A stretch of 64,000 bases of DNA from Fibrobacter sp. UWH4 (GTDB taxonomy: Bacteria > Fibrobacterota > Fibrobacteria > Fibrobacterales > Fibrobacteraceae), in the NCBI RefSeq assembly GCF_900142475.1, contig NZ_FRAY01000005.1:124001-188000 (forward strand), written 5' to 3'. Shown in pieces: positions 16,526 to 25,230 of the stretch. The first letter of the stretch is position 1. Each line of letters starts with the position of its first letter. The notes below the pieces were generated by a model. That model made no database searches and was not told the origin of the DNA. It saw only the letters and a list, made by a program, of their open reading frames with translations. The translations under genes were made by a program, and so were the position numbers.

Positions 16526-17356
16526 ATGGATTTAAAGAGATTGAGTGTAATTCTAGCCACGGCGTTTGCGCTTTCCGTACCCGCCATGGCCCAGGACGAT
16601 TCTTCTGACGACGAGGGATGGGCGACCGCTCCGTCCGCCGAGAGTGCTTCGGAAAACGATGCTCCTGCTTACGACGGCTCTACCGACAGTGAGTTTGCGA
16701 ACGACGAGGAATACGCTAGCGCGTATGCCCGCTACAAGGCGGAGACCACGAAGAAATCGGAAATCAACCGTATGCGTAACGAGGGCTTTGCCCGTGCCGT
16801 GATGCTCGGTATCCGAGCCCAGGTCGGTACCAACACCTTCTTTGGCGAAAATTCCGATGGCTGGAAGATGGGGTTCCAGGCGGGCGGCGGCTTGATGCTC
16901 AAGATGAATTTCATGCTGAAGGACCTGAGCCTTGTTCCGGAACTCACCTTCAACTACCGTCACTACGCCTATGAAAAGGATATGAACATCTACACGAATA
17001 CGGGTAGCATCGACATATTCATTTTCGACATTCCGATTATTTTCCGCTATACGTTCGAAGACTACAACTTCTATGTCGGCTTGGGCCTGAATATGGGTCT
17101 CAAGCTCAACGGAACGTCCGAGTTCAAGAACGGTGCCGCGACGGAATCCCAGGACAACACCATTTCCACTTCCGGTATGGAAGTGGGCGGTGCCTTCGAT
17201 CTCGGTTACATGCTTACCCGCTGGGTCCACGTGAACATTCGCGTGGTGCAGTGCTTCACGAGTCTTTCGAACAAGTCGCTTATGCGCGAAGACATCTTCC
17301 TGGAATCTTCGCTCAACACGTTCTACACGACGGTCGGCGTAAGTTTCCTGTTCTAG
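16526..17356 (+). CDS. PorT-like outer-membrane beta-barrel protein (paralogue 2)
   Basis: 276 residues. Signal peptide 'MDLKRLSVILATAFALSVPA' with cleavage near 'AMAQ', a short acidic region (about 25-75), then a barrel closely parallel to the preceding gene. Shared elements include 'RNEGFARAVMLGIRAQVG', 'ELTFNYRHYAYE', 'FDIPIIFRYTF', 'GLGLNMGLKLNGTSEFKNG' and the terminal 'FYTTVGVSFLF'. The pair probably arose by duplication. Role unknown. A separate terminator after each gene suggests separate transcripts. Confidence 0.8.
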   Translation: MDLKRLSVILATAFALSVPAMAQDDSSDDEGWATAPSAESASENDAPAYDGSTDSEFANDEEYASAYARYKAETTKKSEINRMRNEGFARAVMLGIRAQVGTNTFFGENSDGWKMGFQAGGGLMLKMNFMLKDLSLVPELTFNYRHYAYEKDMNIYTNTGSIDIFIFDIPIIFRYTFEDYNFYVGLGLNMGLKLNGTSEFKNGAATESQDNTISTSGMEVGGAFDLGYMLTRWVHVNIRVVQCFTSLSNKSLMREDIFLESSLNTFYTTVGVSFLF

Positions 17357-17375
17357 TCGCTTATATACAGCATTG

Positions 17376-17410
17376 TTTGACGGGCCCTCAAGGGGCTCGT
17401 CTTTTTATTT
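17376..17410 (+). terminator. Terminator after the second barrel gene
   Basis: GACGGGCCC and GGGCTCGTC pair with one G-T, loop TCAAG, followed by TTTTTATTT. Confidence 0.8.
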
Positions 17411-17448
17411 CCCTACAAAGTCATACGATGGAATTTTGCTTTGGATCC

Positions 17449-17500
17449 CGTCGGAACTCTGTTCCTTTGGATGACGGTCTCACTCAGGTCATCCTCGACC
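17449..17500. repeat. Dispersed repeat of the GGATCCCG...GGATGAC type
   Basis: 'GGATCCCGTCGGAACTCTG' runs to 'TTTGGATGAC', followed by 'TCATCCTCGACCG'. The same family, reversed, is at 44540-44577, and it forms the 92-bp tandem unit at 54489-54975. Confidence 0.7.
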
Positions 17501-17509
17501 GAAGGGAGA

Positions 17510-17570
17510 CCGGATAGCACTTGGTTACTAGTAACCTTAGTGCGCATGGTCCCCGAATGGGGAGAATCCT
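17510..17570. repeat. Two-hairpin element, copy A
   Basis: Hairpin 1 (17517-17543): GCACT-T-GGTTAC-TA-GTAACC-TT-AGTGC. Hairpin 2 (17550-17563): TCCCC-GAAT-GGGGA. The second copy at 54976-55035 has the same order and spacing. In hairpin 1 its inner stem reads GGCAAC/GTTGCC, two base pairs changed on both sides. Both copies lie directly beyond the 3' end of a minus-strand gene. Confidence 0.85.
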
Positions 17571-17583
17571 GTAGATGCGTATT

Positions 17584-20500
17584 TTATTGGTTTCTTCTTG
17601 CCCGTTGGATTTCGCGCTCGATCAGGCGCTTCTCCACGGCAAAGAAGTCTTCGTTCTTCTGGATGGCGTTCTCGTAGACGATGTTCGCAAGTTCCGGTTC
17701 GCCAGCGAGGAGGGCGATCACGATGCAGTTCCGCAGGAAAATGTCGCCCATGTCGTTCATCTCGTAGCGGTCGAAGAAGTCTGCAATAAGGAGTGCCGCC
17801 TGCTTGTACACGCCTTGGCGTGCCGCGTCCATGATGTTGAATTCGTCGACAAAGCTGCGGGGGAGCGCGCCTGCGTTCACGGCTTTGCTCACCTTGATAT
17901 AGACTTCGTCGGAGTCTCGCGCTTCCATCGGGACTGCGCGTATCCACTCGATGTAGTTCTCGCGGAATTTCTGGTAGCCGGTAGATGCTTCAAGTTCGGC
18001 AAGGCGCGGGTCTTCCGGCTGAATGCTGTCTGCGGTAGCGGAATCGGCAACGATGGAATCTGCGGCAACCTTGGAGGCGACGCTATTTAAGGTCCCTGCG
18101 CTAGTCAAGGTCACTGAGCTTGCCGAAGTGACCGTTGGCTCGGCAGGTTCACCAACCTTTGTTGCGGTCGAGGCGGCTATCGAATTCGAAGTCTTTTTTG
18201 CGGCGATGAGTTCGTCCGCATAGGCTAGCAGGGCAGTCTTCTTGAATTCATCCTTCGGTTCTTCAAGCATCGCCTTTACGCGGGCGGGTCGGCGGAGCGC
18301 ATAGTCCTCGGGGTCCAGGTACTGCTGCCAGCAAATTTCACAACTGTCGAACACGCTCACGATGTGCGCCTCGGAATGAACGAAGCGCGCTTCTTCGGCC
18401 TTGTTGTCGACCATTGGAATGAACAGGCTGTTCGGCTTTACACCTTCGAGTAGCGACTTCAGCATCTTGTTTGTGAAGAGGAAGTTCCTTTCGCCGAAGA
18501 ATTCCGGGTCGCGGTGGATACGCTTGAATTCCGCTACCAGCGCCGTATCCGTAGAGAATCGTCCAATTCCCTTCTGCATCACCGGTTCGTCGCTTGCAAT
18601 CATGATGATGTCCGGTTCATCGGTGGATTTATACAAACTAACGTACGGGAAGACCGTATCCAGAGCTTTCAGAATGTTCAGGAACATTAGGTCGTTGAAT
18701 TCATAAGTCTGAATCCACTGCACCCAAAGGCCGCCCGGCCTCATGTAACGGCGCATCTTGGCGTAGAACTCATGCGCAAAGAGGCCTGCCACGCCGCTTA
18801 TCCAGGGATTGCTGGGCACGCTGATAATCATGTCGTACTTGCGGCGGTTCGTATGGAAGAACGTCGTCGCGTCATCAATATAGATATGGATGCGCGGGTC
18901 ATCGTAGCCGCGGTAGTTCCACGGATAAAAGCCCTTCGCCAAATCCATCATGGCTTGCTCGATTTCCACACAATCGAAGTCCCTGAGCAGGGGGTCGGCG
19001 AGCAGGTAGTGTGCGCCCATGCCGCTACCGAAGCCCACCATGGCAGCGTCGTACGGTTCCGTCTTTACAGCCATGGGCATAAAGGCGGTTGCCGCCTGCG
19101 TGAGTTCGTCGCTTGAAATTGGTGCCTCGCGGTTCTTACTCATGCTGGCATCGGCCTTGCCGTTGGTCTTCACGTAGTAATGCACCGGCGATTCGTGGAA
19201 GCTGATAGTTGCGGTTTTTCCGTCGATTACCTGAATCTTTTCGTTGGGGTGCATGTTCTTGTAGCTGCGGAACACGCCCGAGGTAATCAGCGACGGATCG
19301 AACTTCATGAAGATGGCGGGCATAATCATGACGCACACCATGATATAGAACATCACGCTGTAACGGAAGCGCTTGCGATAAATCACCAGTAAGATAAAGC
19401 CGATGGCGAAGTCAAGTAAGGCAGCCGTCACGAGTGCGCCCTTGAGCTGCAACAGGGGCAGTAGCAAAAGTCCACCGCCTGCCGAACCGATAATGGAACC
19501 GAGCGTATTCCAGCCGTAGACCTTGCCAATCGGGGCTTCGCTCTTGAAGGCGCGAGTCAAAATCAAGGTAATCAACGGGAGCGTCATGCCGGCAAAGAAA
19601 CTCGTAGGAATCATCCAGAGCATCGAAAGCGCGTACTTGAACAGGCTCCAGCAAATGTAACCGTCAGAAGTCGGATTGAAAATCTGGTTGGCCTCGTTCA
19701 TCATGCCCCAGAAGGGCTGATGGAAATACAGTGTGCAAAGCGCAAAGAAGGCCATAAAAATCTGTGCCATCGAAAGGACGACGAGGCTGTCCTTCTTCAA
19801 GAGTTTTCCGCTTACCGCAGAACCCAGCGCAAGCCCCAAGATAAACGCCGAAAGCATCTGGTCAAAGCTATGGCTCGAAGAACCCAGCAACAGCGACAGC
19901 AGGCGAATCCAGACAATTTCATACACGAACGAGGTGAGACCCGTAATCGCCGCTATCCAGAACCAGGTATCCTTCGGCGGCATCGCAAGTTTGTGCTCCG
20001 CCACATAATCTTCGTCGTGGACTTCGGGGGCATCTTCATCTTTGGATGCCACAGGCGAAGTTGTCACGCCAATAAAGCTGAATACTGCCGCCAGCAAGAA
20101 GTTGATGGAGGCCGCCACGCATAAGGTGGCATGGTTGCCAATTTCAGGAATCAACAAGTAGCTGGTCGCCAAGATACCGATGGCTGAACCGAGGCTGTTC
20201 GTAAAGTAAAGCATCGGGAGTGAAACTTCGGCACCGCTCTTGCGCATGAGACCCGCCGCAATGAACGGGAATGTCATGCCCACCGCAATCGCAATCGGCA
20301 GCGTCGATCCCGTCGCCAGAATCACCTTGGCGATTTCGGCCCCGCGACTGGTCAAAGACGCCGTATATTCAGAATCGTAGAAAATCCCCGTCAGCCAGTT
20401 GTACAGCGGGTGGTACGCCACGCCACCGATACCAATAGCAAGTTCCACTATACCGTAACCCAGCAAGGGGCGCTTGGTATGCACCACCATCTTACCCGCC

Positions 20501-20664
20501 ACAAAGCTGCCTATGGCAAGCCCGCCCATGTAAATGCAGAGCGTGAGCACCTGGCCGTAGCTGGAATGCCCCAGGAAAAGTTTAAGGTATCGCGCCCACG
20601 AACCTTCATAAATCAGGCCCGCGAACCCGGACAGGGCAAACAGGAAATAGACCAGGATGTTCAT
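17584..20664 (-). CDS. Membrane-bound spermidine-synthase-like protein
   Basis: 1026 residues. The N-terminal ~450 residues hold many membrane helices in an MFS-like arrangement ('LFALSGFAGLIYEGSWARYL' and 'IYMGGLAIGSFVAGKM'). The same pattern recurs in a second half ('GLTSFVYEIVWIRLLSLLLG'). From about 540 follows a Rossmann domain of the spermidine-synthase superfamily: 'MVGFGSGMGAHYLL', 'CVEIEQAMMDLA', 'RIHIYIDDATTFF', 'YDMIISVPSNPW'. The C-terminal ~330 residues are helical and contain an Ala/Ser/Thr linker (about 825-880). The family is common, but its substrate is mostly undetermined. Aminopropyl transfer is therefore not assured. Part of the linker is encoded by a palindromic repeat. 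Confidence 0.85.
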   Translation of the reverse strand: MNILVYFLFALSGFAGLIYEGSWARYLKLFLGHSSYGQVLTLCIYMGGLAIGSFVAGKMVVHTKRPLLGYGIVELAIGIGGVAYHPLYNWLTGIFYDSEYTASLTSRGAEIAKVILATGSTLPIAIAVGMTFPFIAAGLMRKSGAEVSLPMLYFTNSLGSAIGILATSYLLIPEIGNHATLCVAASINFLLAAVFSFIGVTTSPVASKDEDAPEVHDEDYVAEHKLAMPPKDTWFWIAAITGLTSFVYEIVWIRLLSLLLGSSSHSFDQMLSAFILGLALGSAVSGKLLKKDSLVVLSMAQIFMAFFALCTLYFHQPFWGMMNEANQIFNPTSDGYICWSLFKYALSMLWMIPTSFFAGMTLPLITLILTRAFKSEAPIGKVYGWNTLGSIIGSAGGGLLLLPLLQLKGALVTAALLDFAIGFILLVIYRKRFRYSVMFYIMVCVMIMPAIFMKFDPSLITSGVFRSYKNMHPNEKIQVIDGKTATISFHESPVHYYVKTNGKADASMSKNREAPISSDELTQAATAFMPMAVKTEPYDAAMVGFGSGMGAHYLLADPLLRDFDCVEIEQAMMDLAKGFYPWNYRGYDDPRIHIYIDDATTFFHTNRRKYDMIISVPSNPWISGVAGLFAHEFYAKMRRYMRPGGLWVQWIQTYEFNDLMFLNILKALDTVFPYVSLYKSTDEPDIIMIASDEPVMQKGIGRFSTDTALVAEFKRIHRDPEFFGERNFLFTNKMLKSLLEGVKPNSLFIPMVDNKAEEARFVHSEAHIVSVFDSCEICWQQYLDPEDYALRRPARVKAMLEEPKDEFKKTALLAYADELIAAKKTSNSIAASTATKVGEPAEPTVTSASSVTLTSAGTLNSVASKVAADSIVADSATADSIQPEDPRLAELEASTGYQKFRENYIEWIRAVPMEARDSDEVYIKVSKAVNAGALPRSFVDEFNIMDAARQGVYKQAALLIADFFDRYEMNDMGDIFLRNCIVIALLAGEPELANIVYENAIQKNEDFFAVEKRLIEREIQRARRNQ
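18109..18133. repeat. Palindromic repeat inside the linker of the spermidine-synthase-like gene
   Basis: GGTCAC-TGAGCTTGCCGAA-GTGACC; the core resembles the dispersed intergenic TGAGC...GAAG elements. It is read in frame as part of a low-complexity linker. Confidence 0.5.
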
Positions 20665-20894
20665 GATGTAAATTTATATAAAAAAGACGCCGTTATATGT
20701 AAAAGAATTTTATGGATCTTAGTGGGACCAACCGTCGGTCCGTCTTTCCTCGAGAAGGTCCGATGATGTCTCTTTTGTGGGGTCGCTCTCACTTGCCGCC
20801 AAACCCAATTTGTCTAATTTTCTATATTTGTCCTGTATGAAAATTTATTCCTTCTTCATGGGCTTTGTGTGATTAGTTGTGTTAACGATTTTAT

Positions 20895-20929
20895 CTAACC
20901 ACTAACCACCGAACACGAACCACTGAGAA
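20895..20929. repeat. Degenerate heptamer repeat block upstream of tyrS
   Basis: CTAACCA, CTAACCA, CCGAACA, CGAACCA, CTGAGAA, ending five bases before the tyrS ATG. The rest of the 269-bp gap before it is AT-rich; I see no gene in it. Confidence 0.8.
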
Positions 20930-20933
20930 AATT

Positions 20934-22151
20934 ATGCAATTCCGTCCTGTAAAAGAACAGCTTGAAATTTTGATGCGCGGCGTTATCGATGTTGTGCCGC
21001 AAGAAGAACTCGAAAAGAAACTCCAGAAGTCCTACGATACTGGTGTTCCGCTCCGTATCAAGATGGGCGTGGACCCGACGGCTCCGGATGTTCATTTTGG
21101 ACATACGGTGGTGATGCGCAAGCTCCGCCAGTTCCAGGATTTGGGCCATACCGTCGTGCTCATCGTGGGAGACTACACTGCCCAGATTGGTGACCCCAGC
21201 GGTCGCAACAAGGCCCGTCCGCGTCTCACCCACGAACAGGTGCTCGAGAACGCGAAGGAATACCAGGAACAGTTCTTCAAGGTCGTCCGCCGCGACCAGG
21301 TGGAAATCCACTATAACGGCGAATGGTTCAGTAAGCTTCCGTTCAGCAAGGTGACCGAACTCATGGGCCAGTTCACTGTGGCCCAGATGCTTGAACGCGA
21401 AGACTTCCACAACCGCTACACGGCCAACACGCCGATTAGCCTGCACGAGTTCATGTACCCGATGATGCAGGGCTACGATTCCGTGGCCATCAAGAGCGAC
21501 GTGGAATTGGGCGGCACCGACCAGAAGTTCAACGTGCTTCGCGGCCGCGACTTGCAGCTTTTCGAAGGCATGGAACCGCAGATCGGCCTCTTCATGCCTA
21601 TCCTTCTCGGTACCGACGGCAAGGTCAAGATGAGTAAGTCCATCGGTAACTACGTGGGCCTGAATGAACCGGCCGACGTGATGTACCACAAGATTTACAG
21701 CCTCGCCGACAGCATCGTCGAAAACTGGTTCGAACTTCTGACCAACATTCCGCTTGCAGAAATCAAGCAGATGATGGCGGACATTGCCGCGGGCAAAATG
21801 AACCCGAACGATGCGAAGCACCGTCTCGCCATCGACATCGTGACGCAGTACTACGGCGCAGAAGCCGCCGAGGCCGCCGCTGCCAAGGAACGCGAGATCC
21901 ACAGTGGTAACGCCATCCCCAGCGATGCCGCCGAATGCAGCGTGGCGGCCGGCACCTACGGTGCCCTGGACCTGCTTGTTGAAATCAAGGCCTTCGCCAG
22001 TAAGGGCGAAGCTCGCCGCATGGTCCAGAACGGCGGCGTGAAGATTGCCGGCGAAAAGCTTGCCGATCCGCAGGCCCAGATCGAAATCAAGGGCGACGAC
22101 AACCTCGTCGTCCAGGTGGGCAAGCGCAAGTTCTTCAAGGTGAATTTCTAG
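20934..22151 (+). CDS. tyrS: Tyrosyl-tRNA synthetase
   Basis: A class I aminoacyl-tRNA synthetase that charges tRNA-Tyr. 405 residues. The HIGH signature reads HFGH (residues 54-57), normal for the second bacterial TyrRS type. KMSKS is at 232-236. Tyrosine-pocket motifs include 'GDYTAQIGDPSGRN' and 'VELGGTDQKFN'. The C-terminus is an S4-like RNA-binding domain ('ASKGEARRMVQNGGVKIAGEKL'). The heptamer block lies immediately upstream, leaving only GAG as a weak ribosome-binding site. The next gene begins eight bases after the stop, so tyrS heads an operon with the PfkB kinase and mqnB. Confidence 0.97.
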   Translation: MQFRPVKEQLEILMRGVIDVVPQEELEKKLQKSYDTGVPLRIKMGVDPTAPDVHFGHTVVMRKLRQFQDLGHTVVLIVGDYTAQIGDPSGRNKARPRLTHEQVLENAKEYQEQFFKVVRRDQVEIHYNGEWFSKLPFSKVTELMGQFTVAQMLEREDFHNRYTANTPISLHEFMYPMMQGYDSVAIKSDVELGGTDQKFNVLRGRDLQLFEGMEPQIGLFMPILLGTDGKVKMSKSIGNYVGLNEPADVMYHKIYSLADSIVENWFELLTNIPLAEIKQMMADIAAGKMNPNDAKHRLAIDIVTQYYGAEAAEAAAAKEREIHSGNAIPSDAAECSVAAGTYGALDLLVEIKAFASKGEARRMVQNGGVKIAGEKLADPQAQIEIKGDDNLVVQVGKRKFFKVNF

Positions 22152-22158
22152 GCAGCTC

Positions 22159-23115
22159 ATGTCGCAAGAAATCCTGATTCTCGGGCTCAATCCCGCCTGG
22201 CAGCGCCTGTTCTACGTGGACAAGTTTACGCCGGGCGAGGTGCATCGCATCAAGAAGGTCGAAGAGTACGGTTCCGGCAAGGGAATCAACTGCGGCCTGG
22301 TTCTCCGCCTTTTAGGCGGGGTGCCTCTCATGATGCATTTCCTGGGCTCCGAACACGGTTCGCGTATTTTCGATGAGATTTCCGCTTACGGAATCCAGCA
22401 GGCGCCCGTGTGGATCAAGGAACCTACGCGCATTTGCACGACCGTCGTGAGCGAGGGGGAGTCTACCGAACTCATCGAGCCCTCGCCGGTCCTTTCCGAT
22501 TTCGAGAACGAGGACTTTATCCAGACGCTCAACGATTACTGGAGTACGACGCAGAGTGTCGCTTTGTGCGGAACATTCCCCCAAGGCTTCAATCTGTCGC
22601 TGTTGAACGACCTGGATTTCACGGGTAAAAAGATATACGTCGACGCCATCGAAGGCATTGACGGCTGGCTTGAAAAGGGCGTCGAGCTTCTCAAGATCAA
22701 CATGCAGGAGTACTGCAAGTTGCTCACTCGCCTCGGTCTCCCCATAGTGCTATCGAGTCCGCAGTTCTGGAAAATGACAGCGACCGCCGTGCTGGAACGC
22801 CTCCCGATCAAGAACCTGGTGGTCACCGACGAGGATTCCCCGGTTCGTGCCTTCCGCCTGGTCGAAAAGAAGTTCCAGGGCGTGCAGATACAACCCCCGC
22901 AAATCCAGGTGAACAACCGTATCGGTGCGGGAGACTCTTTCTTTGCCGGTTGGCTCTTTGCCGACAGTCAGGGAATGGAATTTGAACAGTGTCTCGTCAA
23001 GGCGACTGCTGTCGCGACGGCTCGTTGCGAAGTTGACCGACCCTGCAATCTCAAAGTGGAACGCGTTGCCGAGCTTGAAGCTTCGCTTGCGGATGCAGTC
23101 GAAAAACTGGAGTAG
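22159..23115 (+). CDS. PfkB-family sugar kinase (1-phosphofructokinase-like)
   Basis: A ribokinase-fold kinase of 318 residues. It has the N-terminal 'LGLNPAWQRLFYVD' and 'GSGKGINCGLVLRLLGG' (PfkB signature 1 region) and the anion-hole motif 'NRIGAGDSFFAGW' with catalytic base Asp259. The 'LxxNPAxD'-like start and the GxGxN element place it nearer to the 1-phosphofructokinase/tagatose-6-phosphate kinase group than to ribokinase. Substrate undetermined: no transporter or sugar operon lies beside it, and the neighbours are tyrS and mqnB. Confidence 0.88.
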   Translation: MSQEILILGLNPAWQRLFYVDKFTPGEVHRIKKVEEYGSGKGINCGLVLRLLGGVPLMMHFLGSEHGSRIFDEISAYGIQQAPVWIKEPTRICTTVVSEGESTELIEPSPVLSDFENEDFIQTLNDYWSTTQSVALCGTFPQGFNLSLLNDLDFTGKKIYVDAIEGIDGWLEKGVELLKINMQEYCKLLTRLGLPIVLSSPQFWKMTATAVLERLPIKNLVVTDEDSPVRAFRLVEKKFQGVQIQPPQIQVNNRIGAGDSFFAGWLFADSQGMEFEQCLVKATAVATARCEVDRPCNLKVERVAELEASLADAVEKLE

Positions 23116-23118
23116 CCG

Positions 23119-23787
23119 ATGGATTTCCCCGGTCGTGACCAATTGTTTGCGTTTGCGACTCCGGCGGAGTTCGCCTCCTTCTTTCCCGAGTATGCCGATA
23201 CGGCAGACGGTGTTGTTTCAGATAAATTAATTGAACTTTCGGATGGTCGTGGCTATGCCTGCGTCTTGGGTATCGGTATCCTTAATTTTGCGACAAATCT
23301 GACTTTCCTGCTAGGGGATGCCAAACGTCGCGGAATCTCTATTTCTGCCGTGTTTATTCTTGGCGTTTGTGGCGCGTATCCTGGCCGCGGAATCGATGTG
23401 CTCGATGTTGTGCGTGTAGATGCCGAATCTGTTGGTGATATGGGGTATCAGGACCGTGACGGTTCTTTTTATCCGTTCCCGAGTTCCGTGCGTGCGACTG
23501 CGCCGGAACATGCGCCCGCCCATCTGCAGAAGTTGAAGTCAGTGGTGGGCCTTACGGTAAACCGTTGCACGGGTACCGAGGAACTGGGCCTGTCCCGTTC
23601 CAGGATGTTCGATGCCGATATCGAAAATATGGAAGGCGCTGCGGGAATTGCAGCCTGCATGGCTTGTCGCGTGCCGGTCTTTGAAATCCGCGCCGTAAGC
23701 AATATGGCTACCACCCGCGACCGTGAATCCTGGAAATTCAACGAAGCTCTTGCCGCCCTAAGAAAATGTGTAATGTGTGGTGAGTAG
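23119..23787 (+). CDS. mqnB: Futalosine hydrolase
   Basis: A nucleosidase of the PNP/MTAN fold. It cleaves futalosine to dehypoxanthine futalosine in the futalosine route to menaquinone. 222 residues with 'LGIGILNFATNLTFLL', 'FILGVCGAYPGRGIDVLDVV' and the C-terminal 'DIENMEGAAGIAACM ... FEIRAVSNM', the site where the family binds the nucleoside ribose. GGAG lies before the ATG, overlapping the end of the PfkB gene region. The assignment is strengthened by mqnD following it. The last codons ('KCVMCGE') are encoded by a heptamer-repeat stretch (TGTGTAA TGTGTGG TGAGTAG), so the C-terminus may be repeat-derived. Confidence 0.9.
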   Translation: MDFPGRDQLFAFATPAEFASFFPEYADTADGVVSDKLIELSDGRGYACVLGIGILNFATNLTFLLGDAKRRGISISAVFILGVCGAYPGRGIDVLDVVRVDAESVGDMGYQDRDGSFYPFPSSVRATAPEHAPAHLQKLKSVVGLTVNRCTGTEELGLSRSRMFDADIENMEGAAGIAACMACRVPVFEIRAVSNMATTRDRESWKFNEALAALRKCVMCGE

Positions 23788-23801
23788 TAAGTAATGATTG
23801 A
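23767..23801. repeat. Heptamer block overlapping the mqnB 3' end
   Basis: TGTGTAA, TGTGTGG, TGAGTAG, TAAGTAA, TGATTGA. The first three units are translated and contain the mqnB stop codon. The G/T-rich units oppose the C/A-rich block that starts 11 bp further on. Confidence 0.75.
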
Positions 23802-23811
23802 TAATCCATTC

Positions 23812-23909
23812 CACACTTCACACCCCACACCTCGCACTTCACACCCCACACTTCACACCTCGCACCCCACACCTCATACCTCATACCTCATACCTCATAC
23901 CTCATACCT
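23812..23909. repeat. Fourteen heptamer repeats (consensus CACACCT) directly before mqnD
   Basis: Exact 7-bp phase over 98 bp: CACACTT, CACACCC, CACACCT, CGCACTT, CACACCC, CACACTT, CACACCT, CGCACCC, CACACCT, then CATACCT five times. The last unit ends five bases before the mqnD ATG. The five identical units suggest recent slippage. Confidence 0.95.
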
Positions 23910-23914
23910 CTATT

Positions 23915-24709
23915 ATGCGTCTTTCTCTCGGTATTTCCACTTGCCCTAACGACACCTTTATCTACGAGGCCCTCATTCACGGTCTCGAAAATTCACCTTT
24001 CGAATGGGACGTCCACTTTGCCGATGTGCAGACCTTGAACGAGATGGTGCGCCGTGGCGAACTCGATGTCGCGAAGGTCAGCGCTCAGGTCTATCCTAAA
24101 ATCGAGGCGGATTATATCTGCCTGGGTTGCGGTGGCGCCATCGGCTACGGCTGCGGCCCACTACTGCTCTCCTCCGAGTCGCAGGAGTTCAATCCGGAGC
24201 TTCCCGTGACGCTTCCGGGCTCCGAGACGACGGCGGCGCTCCTGTACCGTTTCTGGCATTCCAGGACGCAGTCTGTGCCGTTATCCGTAAACTACGCCCT
24301 CTTTGACCAGGTGTACCGTTCCCTGCGCGAAAAGAGCGCCCCGCAGGGGGTCGTTATCCATGAACACCGTTTCACCTGGAAGCGCGACGGGCTCTACCTG
24401 CTTCAGGACCTGGGTGCCTTCTGGGAAGAAAATACGGGAACACCCATTCCGCTCGGGATTGCGGTCGCTCGCCGTACGCTGGGGTCCACGGTGATCGAAA
24501 AAGTGGAAGCGGAAATCCGATCGAGTCTCCGCGTGGCCCAAAATCGCCCCGAAATGGTGACCCCGTTCATCGACGAAAAGGCGCAAATCGACGATCCCGA
24601 AGTCATGAAATCGCATATCCGGATGTTCGTGAACGACTTCTCCGAAAGTGTGGGGGAGCGCGGAAGGGCGTCCCTGGAACACTTGTGGCGGTTAGTTAAA
24701 AGTGAATAG
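23915..24709 (+). CDS. mqnD: 1,4-dihydroxy-6-naphthoate synthase
   Basis: Converts cyclic dehypoxanthine futalosine to 1,4-dihydroxy-6-naphthoate, a later step of the futalosine menaquinone pathway. 264 residues. The start 'MRLSLGISTCPNDTFIYEALIHG' is typical of MqnD, followed by 'DVQTLNEMVRRGELDVAKVS' and 'GAIGYGCGPLLLS'. The fold is that of periplasmic-binding proteins, but it has no signal peptide. An upstream in-frame extension to 23798 merely translates the heptamer repeats and is rejected. No Shine-Dalgarno can be seen because repeats fill that place; translation may depend on coupling to mqnB or on repeat length. Confidence 0.93.
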   Translation: MRLSLGISTCPNDTFIYEALIHGLENSPFEWDVHFADVQTLNEMVRRGELDVAKVSAQVYPKIEADYICLGCGGAIGYGCGPLLLSSESQEFNPELPVTLPGSETTAALLYRFWHSRTQSVPLSVNYALFDQVYRSLREKSAPQGVVIHEHRFTWKRDGLYLLQDLGAFWEENTGTPIPLGIAVARRTLGSTVIEKVEAEIRSSLRVAQNRPEMVTPFIDEKAQIDDPEVMKSHIRMFVNDFSESVGERGRASLEHLWRLVKSE

Positions 24710-24835
24710 ATTGTTAAAAGACGAAAAAAAATGCGTTTTTTGGTTTATTTTGAACAATTTTTTACAAAATCGCAGATATTTAGTCCTAACATTAATTTAT
24801 TTTCCCATACAGCATCTTTATTTTGGAGTTTGCTT

Positions 24836-25036
24836 ATGAGTTTAGTGAATGATCTTGAACTGGAAGTCGAGAACTTCAAGCGCGAGTACGAAAAGTTCGA
24901 GCGCGGCAACAAGTCTGCCGGCACCCGTGCCCGCAAGATTTTGCAGGACATCAAGAAGACCTGCCAAGAGATTCGTGTGTCTATCCAAGGCGCCAAAAAA
25001 GAAGAGGAAAAGGCCGAACCGGCATCTGCCGATTGA
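24836..25036 (+). CDS. Histone H1-like (Hc1-type) small DNA-binding protein
   Basis: 66 residues, highly charged and helical: 'MSLVNDLELEVENFKREYEKF', then 'GNKSAGTRARKILQDIKKTCQEIRVSIQ' ending in a Lys/Glu/Ala tail. The 'GNKxAGxRARK' core is the signature of short Hc1/H1-like proteins common in Bacteroidetes, Chlamydiae and relatives, which bind DNA. The ATG at 24836 is chosen because the upstream extension is AT-rich DNA with poor codon use. It is monocistronic with a strong hairpin after it. Confidence 0.75.
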   Translation: MSLVNDLELEVENFKREYEKFERGNKSAGTRARKILQDIKKTCQEIRVSIQGAKKEEEKAEPASAD

Positions 25037-25091
25037 CCTCAAGAGGACTAGATATACCACGATGAATCGTCTTTTTCGACATTTTATTGGA

Positions 25092-25140
25092 AAAAACGGC
25101 TTTTTTTCTGAAAATCGTTTGACTAAAGCCGTTTTTGAAG
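25092..25140 (+). terminator. Strong hairpin after the histone-like gene
   Basis: Perfect 12-bp arms AAAAACGGCTTT (25092-25103) and AAAGCCGTTTTT (25125-25136) with a 21-base loop. It lies between the histone-like gene and the envelope cluster and could be a terminator or leader structure. Confidence 0.65.
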
Positions 25141-25230
25141 GTATATTCCCACTTGAATTTTTACGCTTGTCTTTTTGGCAGGCCAAAGGTTTTAAACTAA
25201 AGTGTTCTATGATTGGAGAAACGTAGCAGT

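Noticed and set aside
17510-17570. tRNA-like or integron attC site
   Set aside because: 'CCGGATAGC' recalls a tRNA D-arm but no acceptor, anticodon or T-arm can be folded; attC core ends (GTTRRRY) are missing.
23798-23914. N-terminal extension of mqnD
   Set aside because: It would be a translation of the CACACCT heptamers; MqnD homologues begin at the Met encoded at 23915.
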